NCBI GenBank assembly: GCA_036346405.1
Contig: CM070548.1
Location: 54,557,866-54,621,865 of the forward strand
Reading direction: 5' to 3'
Source of the DNA: Phyllostachys edulis
Lineage: Eukaryota > Streptophyta > Magnoliopsida > Poales > Poaceae
Length of the DNA stretch: 64,000 nt
Part shown: positions 57,328-64,000 of the stretch, piece after piece
Numbering within the stretch: the first letter of the stretch is position 1
Layout: the number at the start of each line of letters is the position of its first letter
The notes under the pieces: model-generated
What the model was told of the DNA's origin: nothing
What the model saw: the letters and a program-made list of their open reading frames with translations, nothing else
Database searches by the model: none
Position numbers and translations under genes: made by a program

Positions 57328-60300
57328 TCAGCCATCTTCCATTGTTAGTCGTACCGAACCTGGTCGCATAATTTCGACCACGCTGTAAAGACCTTCCCAC
57401 TTGGGGGAAAGCTTGTTCCAATTAGACTGGGATTGAATTTTCCGCAATACCAAGTCACCTACAGCAAGGCTGTGAGGTTGGACTTTACGATCATAGTATT
57501 TGCACAGGGCTTGCTGGTAGACTGCTGAACGAATTAAGGCTTGATTTCTCTTCTCTTCGAGCAGGTTGATGTCATCTGCTCGAAGTTGTTCCTGAGTTTC
57601 CTCGTTGAAAGTTTTGACCCTTGCTGACCTAATCTTTAGTTCTAGTGGAAGCATAGCTTCAACACCGAAAACTAGGAAAAAAAGGTGTTTCACCAGAGTC
57701 TTGACTAACAAATCATTTAATCAGCCCATAATCTCGAGGGTAATTATTGTTCCCAAGCCCCCGAGCGCTTGACAATCTGGTCGAAGACTCGAGTTTTGAT
57801 TCCCTGCATTATTTAACCATTCACTCTTTTGACTGCCCCATTGCTTTGAGGATGGGCAACCGAGATGTAACACAACTTGGTACCCAACTCGTCGCAAAAT
57901 TTTTGAAATTTTGCGCTCGAAAATTGCTTACCATTATATGTGATTATTCGACTTGGGATCCCAAACCGAGTGATCACACTTCTCATCATGAACCATTTTG
58001 CTGCTTCCGTTGTTATCCCAGTCACAGGTTCGGCTTCGATCCACTTTGTGAACGTATCAATAGCCACAAAAAGGAACTTGAATCCTCCTAGAGCTTTTGG
58101 GAACGGTCCTATGATATCGAGACCCTAGGTCGCAAAAGGCCAAGATAGAGGAATTGTTTGTAATGCTAGAGCCAGTTGGTGTATTTGCCCACTACGAAAT
58201 TGGCATTGTACACATTTCTTAACCAGCTCTTTGGTATCGTAGAGGGCTGTTGGCCAATAAAAACCTTGTTGAAAGGCTTTTCCGACCAGCGTTCTGTGGG
58301 AAGCACGAGTTCCACAGATGCCTCCGTGTATGTCGTGAAGAGGTTTAGTCCTTCCCTCTGCAATATGCATCGCATGGGTACCCCTTGAGTGCCTCGTTTA
58401 TAGAGGACTCCTTCGACCAAAATATACATTTTGGTCTTTCGGGATAAGCGATCTGTCTCGAGATCATCGTCGTGTGGGGTACCAGTCTGAAGATACTCAT
58501 AGATGGGATTCATCCAGGTATTCTCATATTCTAGAGAGACTATCTCAATAGGAGTTGTCTCTGGTGTTTCGACCAGAGACAGCTTTTGGAGTTGTTCCAA
58601 AAAGACTCATTTTGGTACTTGTGTTCGGAAAGAGCTATACAAGCAAGCTGGTCTACGAGAAAATTATCATTTCGAGGGATAAATTGTACCTCGAAACCGA
58701 AAAAATATTTTTCAAGCTTGCGAACCTCTGATAAGTACCGAGACATGGTCGGATTAGAGCACTGGTACTCTTTTCCAACCTGATTCACGAATAGTTGAGA
58801 GTCTCCTCTCACGAGTAGTCGTCGAATTGCGAGCGCTTTCGCAGCTCGTATGCTAGCCAGCAAATCTTCGTAATCTGCTACGTTGTTAATGGTCTGAAAG
58901 TTTAATTGAATAGTATACTTTAAGGTCTCTCTATTAGAAGATTCCAGGACCACCCTAGCTCCCGAGCCACTTAAAGTAAGTGACCCATCAAAATACACCG
59001 TCCACTGGTCGTGGCTATCGTACTGGGGATCTTGAACAGGTTAAGGATTTGTCCTGTTGGCGACAAAGTCTGCCAAGATCTGGGATTTAATAGCCATTCG
59101 GGACACGAAAATGGAGGTCGAACTCCCCAAGTTCTATTGACTATTTTTGCCATGTGTGTCGCTGCTTCACTGTTCTGGAGGACCACTCCTAAGGGAAACT
59201 CAGACATCATAATTATCTTGTGCACTTGAAAATAATGCCGCAGTTTCCTCGAAGACATAAGGAGGGCATATAAAAGTTTTTGGACCTGAGGGTAATGCTC
59301 CTTAGGCCCATGTAAAGCTTCACTTACGTAGCAAACTAGTCGTTGAACGTTTTCACACTCTACGACCAAGATCAAGACTTATCGCTCAGAGCGAAAGCGA
59401 CTAGATAAATTAAGAGCATCTCTTCTGGTTTCAGGGAAACCAAATCAGGAGCACTCGTAAGATGCCTCTTGACATCCTCAAAGGCAGCGTTTTCCTCTTC
59501 CGAGCACTCGAAACCCTTGTGCTTTCTTAGAAGTTTGAAGAAATGTAGTCCTTTTTCTCCTAGTCATGCGATGAAACGACTTAAAGCCGCCATGCATCCT
59601 GTGAGTTTCTGGACTTCTTTCTTCATGGTTGGAGGGCGCATTTGCATGATGGCCTTTATCTTTTTGGGATTTGCTTCGATTCCTCGTACAGAGACAAGGA
59701 ATCCAAGCAATTTTCCCAAAGAGACTACAAACACACACTTCTCAGGATTGAGTTTCAGGTGGTGTTTTCTGATGTTGTCGAATGTCTCCTGCAAGTCGGA
59801 AACATGATTAAGTTGCTTGATGCTTTTTACGACTATATCATCAACATAGACTTCCAAATTTCGGCTCAACTGAGGTGAAAAAGTTGATTGCATCAAGCGT
59901 TGAAAAGAAACACTAGCATTTTTTAGTCTAAATGGTATTTTGACATAACAAAATATTCCAAATGGAGTAATAAATGAGGTTTTTTCTTCATCTTCTAGAC
60001 ACATATTGATCTAATGGTAGCCAAAATATGCATCTAGAAAACTTAATGTTTTACACCCAACGGTAGAATCAACCAACGGATCGATACGAGGTAGAGGGAA
60101 ATCATCTTTTGGACAAGTTTTATTAAGATCAATGAAGTCTACACACATTCGCCACTTGTCATTAGACTTCCTAACCATTACAGGGTTGGCCAACCACTCT
60201 GAGTGGTCGACTTCTCTTATAAAGCTTGCTTTAAGTAACTTGTCCAATTCTGACCTTATAGCATCTCATCGATCAGGGACAAATCTCCATAATTTTTGTT

Positions 60301-63300
60301 TTACGGGTACTTTGTCAGGCCGTAGAGCTAGCCTGTGCTCGATCACTTCCCTAGGGACTCCGGGCATGTCGGATGCTTGCCATGTGAAGACATTTGCGCT
60401 TTTCTGGAGGAAAGCGATGAGGGCGTCTTCCTATTTGGGGTCGGAAGTATCTCCGATGCGAACAGTCTTCGAGGGCTCCTCTGGATCCAAAGGAGCCTCT
60501 TTCACTTGGTTGTTCGGCTTAGGTGCAGCTTTAGGCTTCGACTGCTTGGTCGAAAGCTGCCCTTTGTTTTCTTCTCGAGCTGGTATCAGGCCAACTGTCT
60601 CGAGGGACGGACGGTCACACATGTGCACCATCTTTTTATCACAATGAATTGTGATTACTCGTTTCGGACCTGGCATCTTAAGACATTGATAACCATAATG
60701 AGTAGCGATTAAGAATTTTGCCAAAGTTGGTCATCCAAGTATGGCGTGTAGGACCGGAAAGGCGACTAGAGGGGGGGGGGTGAATAGACGCTTTCTTGAT
60801 TTTCACCTTAAATAGATTCAACACGAACTTTTCTCCAATAGCTATGAAAGCTAAGAAGATCAGTAAATGCACAGTGGAAGTCTTGTGCTGAATCTAATTA
60901 ACCCCCAAAGCAAAAGATCCAAAATATGGAGACCAAGTCCTCTAGAGCGGTCATACCGGCGTTCATTGGGCGGTCCGACCGGTGTGTGGTCTGACTGGCG
61001 GCATATGGGCGGTCTGACCGGCCCTGACCAAAAACAGTGAAATCAGCTCGGTTTCCAAAACGAAAATCGATCAAACTTTTGATCTACACGGCCAAACTTA
61101 ACAAAACTTGGAACACACCTTCCCAAGGATATCTGGAACCTATTCCAAGCAACGATCATCCAGATCTACGTCAAAGTTTTGACATTTTTCTGTTTTACCG
61201 AAGGAGGGTTCAAAACCGAGCAAAACGAAAAACTTGATCCAAAACTTGCTCGTGGGCGATTGATGATCTAGATGATCCTAGATGTATTCCCACACATCAC
61301 AGCAAGGTAAATGAGGGCAAGAAACCAACCAAAAACCACAGGATCAAGGAAGCACTCAAAATCATCAAAAGAGAAGGAAGAACACAAGAAGACTCATCTT
61401 TGAATAATCATCTATAGATTGATTCAAGATTGGTTGTAGATTACAGCCACTCCCTCAAGGAGGACAAGAGCTCAATCCATGAGCACACACCCAACTCATC
61501 TCTCTAGAGCCTAAGCCTCTCTTCTCCTCTCTAATCCCTAAGACAAACTAGGGTTTCTCCAAATGAAGTGCTTTAGGCTGCTGTGAACAGCACCCCTCCT
61601 ATTTATATGAGGCCTGGACCTTCTAGAAGACAAACCCTAATGGGCTCCCGTTAAGACCCAATACAAACGGGTCACACACGCACGCATTTTAAAGCACCAT
61701 CTTCACTTCTCTTGACCTAATCTACTTCTTGATGCACCATCTTGCGCCGCGGGTTGGCATTAGGTCACCAAGGCGGTATTTGGTAAAATTACAAAATACC
61801 CTTCTCGATCTTTTAGAAGACCGAAGTCCGAACTGCTAAACACATCCATGCTTGCACACGTAGGTTGATCCAACGGCTCTCATCGTGTCGGCAAGTCTCT
61901 CCCGTCCGGATCCCACCGGAACCTCCATGACACTTGCACCGACTTCGCGACTCTTTGATCAACCGATCGCGACCGAATCGCCTGAATTCGGTCATACTTG
62001 TCTATTCTGTGTCACGCTTGAGTCCATTGACCTCACCCAGCATCCTTGATCGTTCTGGATCTCAGCTCTCCAAGCTTAGTCCCGATCCTCCTCGCCGTTG
62101 ACCGTCGTTGACATCCAAGCAACCTGCACACCAATAGACAAGCAAATCGAATCCGGGAACAAGTTCTTCACAACTTGAACCACATTAGTGAAAACATGCA
62201 ACATGCAAATCATATGCACTGAAGCCCATGCACTTAACCTATCCCAAAGCCAAATTTCCAAAATGGCCGATGTTCAGCACAAAATCGGTCGATCAGCCAC
62301 TTTAGTCGGGTCGACCGCCTTTGGGACTTAGCCAAAACCAATCGAGACAAAACCGGTCGACCAAGAAAATGGCGATCGCCGCCACACGAGCGCCCGACCG
62401 CCACACGTAAACCGGTCTCGACCACCGAGACCGACAAAGCAGATTTTTATCAAAACGCTTGAATCGACAAACCACAAATGCCATTACCAATTGTATCATC
62501 ATCCTAAGATCATGCACATATCCCCATGATATCCCCATGGCATTATATGCCACATCGAAATCGACCACATCAAAGGAGATTTTCTCTGTCCTAAAATTAC
62601 TTGGAGAACCAAATGTTAAAGTAAGTGAAACTTGGCCAATAGGTTTGGCCAAAGACCTTGGTACAATACCATGAAAAGAATATTGTACCGGTCTTACCTT
62701 GGTCCTGGGTACTTGCATCTTGTCCAGGGTACTCGTAAACAGAATGTTTAACAAGCTACCACCATCAACCAACACTCGATTTACTCGACAGTTGTTGATG
62801 GTGGGCTCGACCATGATCAGAAAGCGACCTGGTCGAGTGGAAGGGATCGGGCAGTAACCCTTCTCGAAGGAGATGGTGACTTCCAACCACTTCGGTAATT
62901 TATTGACAAGAGGAGGGTCAATAGAGTTTATCTTGCGTTCGACAGCCTTAAGCTGTCATTTTGACTTGTATGCCGATGATCCCCCATAGATATGCTCAAC
63001 GGTGTGCTTAGGATCTTGAAATGGTTTCTCCTCGTTGTCGTATGACTGCATACGACCACTAGCTTGCCCTACCTCTTCCAGGGTGGGGAGTGGTCCTTTG
63101 CCACTGTAGTAGTCCTCAAGTTTTCGTTGGACAACCTGGCAGTTACGAAGATCATGTCCTTCCTTTTTATGGAAAGGACACCACCTAGGCTTGTCGTTCT
63201 TTCGCTCAGGGCACTTACCTTTTCCTCGATCAGAGTATGGCTTACAGCCTTGAGGATTTTTATCGCTCACGGCCAAGACCTCCTTGGAACTGTTGGCTTA

Positions 63301-64000
63301 AAACTTTTGGCCATTTGCCTTGTTCTTGGATTTCTTGGCCTTCTTATCCTTCTTCTTACCATTTTCGCCCACCTCTTGAGGAACTTTATCATCTCGATCA
63401 ATTGTATTGTTCCACTCGACTGCTTTAGCAGCAGTAGCATATTGATTGGCCATCTCGAAGAGCTTGACGACAGTGGCAGGAGGATTTAAGGTGATATCCT
63501 CAGTGATCCTTCTACTACGGACTCTCTGCTTGAAAGCTTTGATGATAGAAGAATCAGAAACCTCAGGAATGGAATTTCGAACCTAACTGAAGCGTCGAAT
63601 GAACTGGCGCAGAGTCTCGTGGTTGTTCTGTCTCATCCTGTGCAGGTCGTCCTCCTTCCCAGGGCGATGGTAGGTGTCTTGGAAATTGGCCAGTAGGAGG
63701 TCGCAGAGGTGCTACCATGAATAAATTGACTCAAGTGGCTAATTTAACAACCACGATCGAGCAGATCCCTCGAGCACAGTAGGAAGGTAATTTGCCATTA
63801 CATGCTCTCCTCCTCCTACTGCTCGGATAGCGGTTGTATAGATCTGGAGGAATTCAATGGGGTTTTGAGGTCCATCGAACTTCTCCATGTTCACTGGTCG
63901 AAACCGAGGTGGCCAGCGGACTGTTCGAAGGTCGGGTGAGAAAGCCTGACACCCGGTAATGACTTCTTGACGCCTTCTTTGCAGAAAAGAAGGATTGGCA
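57328..64000 (-). pseudogene. gag-pol of element B, interrupted by a solo LTR, runs off the window
   Basis: The domains on the minus strand are as follows. Gag and the zinc-knuckle region WCPFHKKEGHDLRNC are at 62956-64000. Protease is at about 62550-62886 (VLVDGGSLLNILF). A 1.8-kb solo LTR breaks the reading at 60747-62537, between protease and the following linker. RT is at 59564-60247 with an intact YVDD, RNase H at 58971-59375, and the second RNase H at 58540-58998 (MYFDGSLTLSGSGA). Integrase is at 57813-58370 and its C terminus at 57328-57711. In integrase the second catalytic aspartate is tyrosine (IITYNGKQF) and the glutamate is lysine (GAVKRVNG), so it cannot be active. The gag start lies beyond 64000. 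Confidence 0.87.
60747..62537 (-). mobile_element. Solo LTR inserted in element B pol, TSD TGGCA/TGGCG
   Basis: The plus strand reads TGTAGGACCGG ... GATATCCCCA. Comparison with intact DNA in element A (gtatgacattatatgcc at about 49672) shows the break point. The left flank is tggcg and the right flank tggca, a 5-bp duplication with one change. It is the same family as 54156-55214 but longer. It contains gcggtctgaccggcc-like palindromes (60950-61025 and 62290-62420). Confidence 0.82.

Larger units (their letters stand above)
35476..64000 (-). mobile_element. Ty3/gypsy Tat-lineage element B, disrupted, runs off the window
   Basis: The 3' LTR is at 35476-36269. Plus-strand antisense gene pieces follow, and then minus-strand integrase through gag to the window end. 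The 5' LTR should lie about 1.4 kb beyond 64000, judged by alignment with element A. It is broken by element A (38240-53298) and by solo LTRs at 54156-55214 and 60747-62537. Dual RNase H-like domains and an antisense PF04195-type gene are marks of the Tat lineage. The 5-bp sequence before the LTR is CATAC, so a matching CATAC after the missing 5' LTR would confirm the boundary. Confidence 0.85.

Overview
This window is plant nuclear DNA, almost certainly from a grass (Poaceae) and probably a panicoid. The grounds are one well-preserved intron-containing SWEET15-type sugar transporter, Stowaway and Tourist-like MITEs, CACTA and Mutator elements carrying gene pieces, and a nested block of Ty3/gypsy (Tat-lineage) and Copia retrotransposon remains. 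No bacterial-type features occur. Only one gene looks intact; nearly everything else is transposon.

Layout. 1-8.2 kb: a complete but coding-free LTR retrotransposon (710-7393, TSD AATAT) built from five minisatellite blocks, with a hAT MITE nested inside it (8-bp TSD). 8.2-12 kb: a decayed CACTA open reading frame (Transposase_24-like, DUF8039-like and Ulp1-like parts) ending in a duplicated CACTA terminus. 12.4-16.1 kb: an AT-rich direct repeat, a Tourist-like element with a GC-rich passenger, and a Mutator-like element with long terminal inverted repeats. 17.2-19.5 kb: the SWEET15 gene on the minus strand, four coding exons, 312 residues, with a TATA box. 19.5-26.5 kb: intergenic DNA with small MITEs and a second Tourist-like element. 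26.5-33.4 kb: a candidate Pack-MULE holding pieces of a BAHD acyltransferase gene and of a MAYxPPHKRH-type (DUF7903-like) gene. A 4.9-kb CACTA element (TSD GCA) that itself carries two exons of an EB1 gene has jumped into the BAHD piece.

33.4-64 kb: a retrotransposon nest. Element B (from 35476, running off the window) was split by related element A (38240-53298, TSD GAGAC). Both lie on the minus strand, with gag-pol (protease, RT, RNase H, second RNase H, integrase) on the minus strand and a multi-exon antisense gene of the PF04195 'putative gypsy type transposon' type on the plus strand. Three solo LTRs are nested in them: a Copia one (40163-41709, TSD GTCCC) in A, and two of another family (54156-55214, TSD ATGAC; 60747-62537) in B. 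A partial copy of that second family lies at about 33880-35475.

The most unusual signals are: (i) the antisense gene of the Tat elements, whose introns, like the LTRs, are filled with a short inverted TTACGACCA/TGGTCGTA motif; (ii) the doubly nested gene-capture locus (BAHD + DUF7903-like + EB1); and (iii) the coding-free LTR element made of hairpin and telo-box minisatellites. All boundaries come from reading repeats and duplications by eye; no alignment or database search was run.
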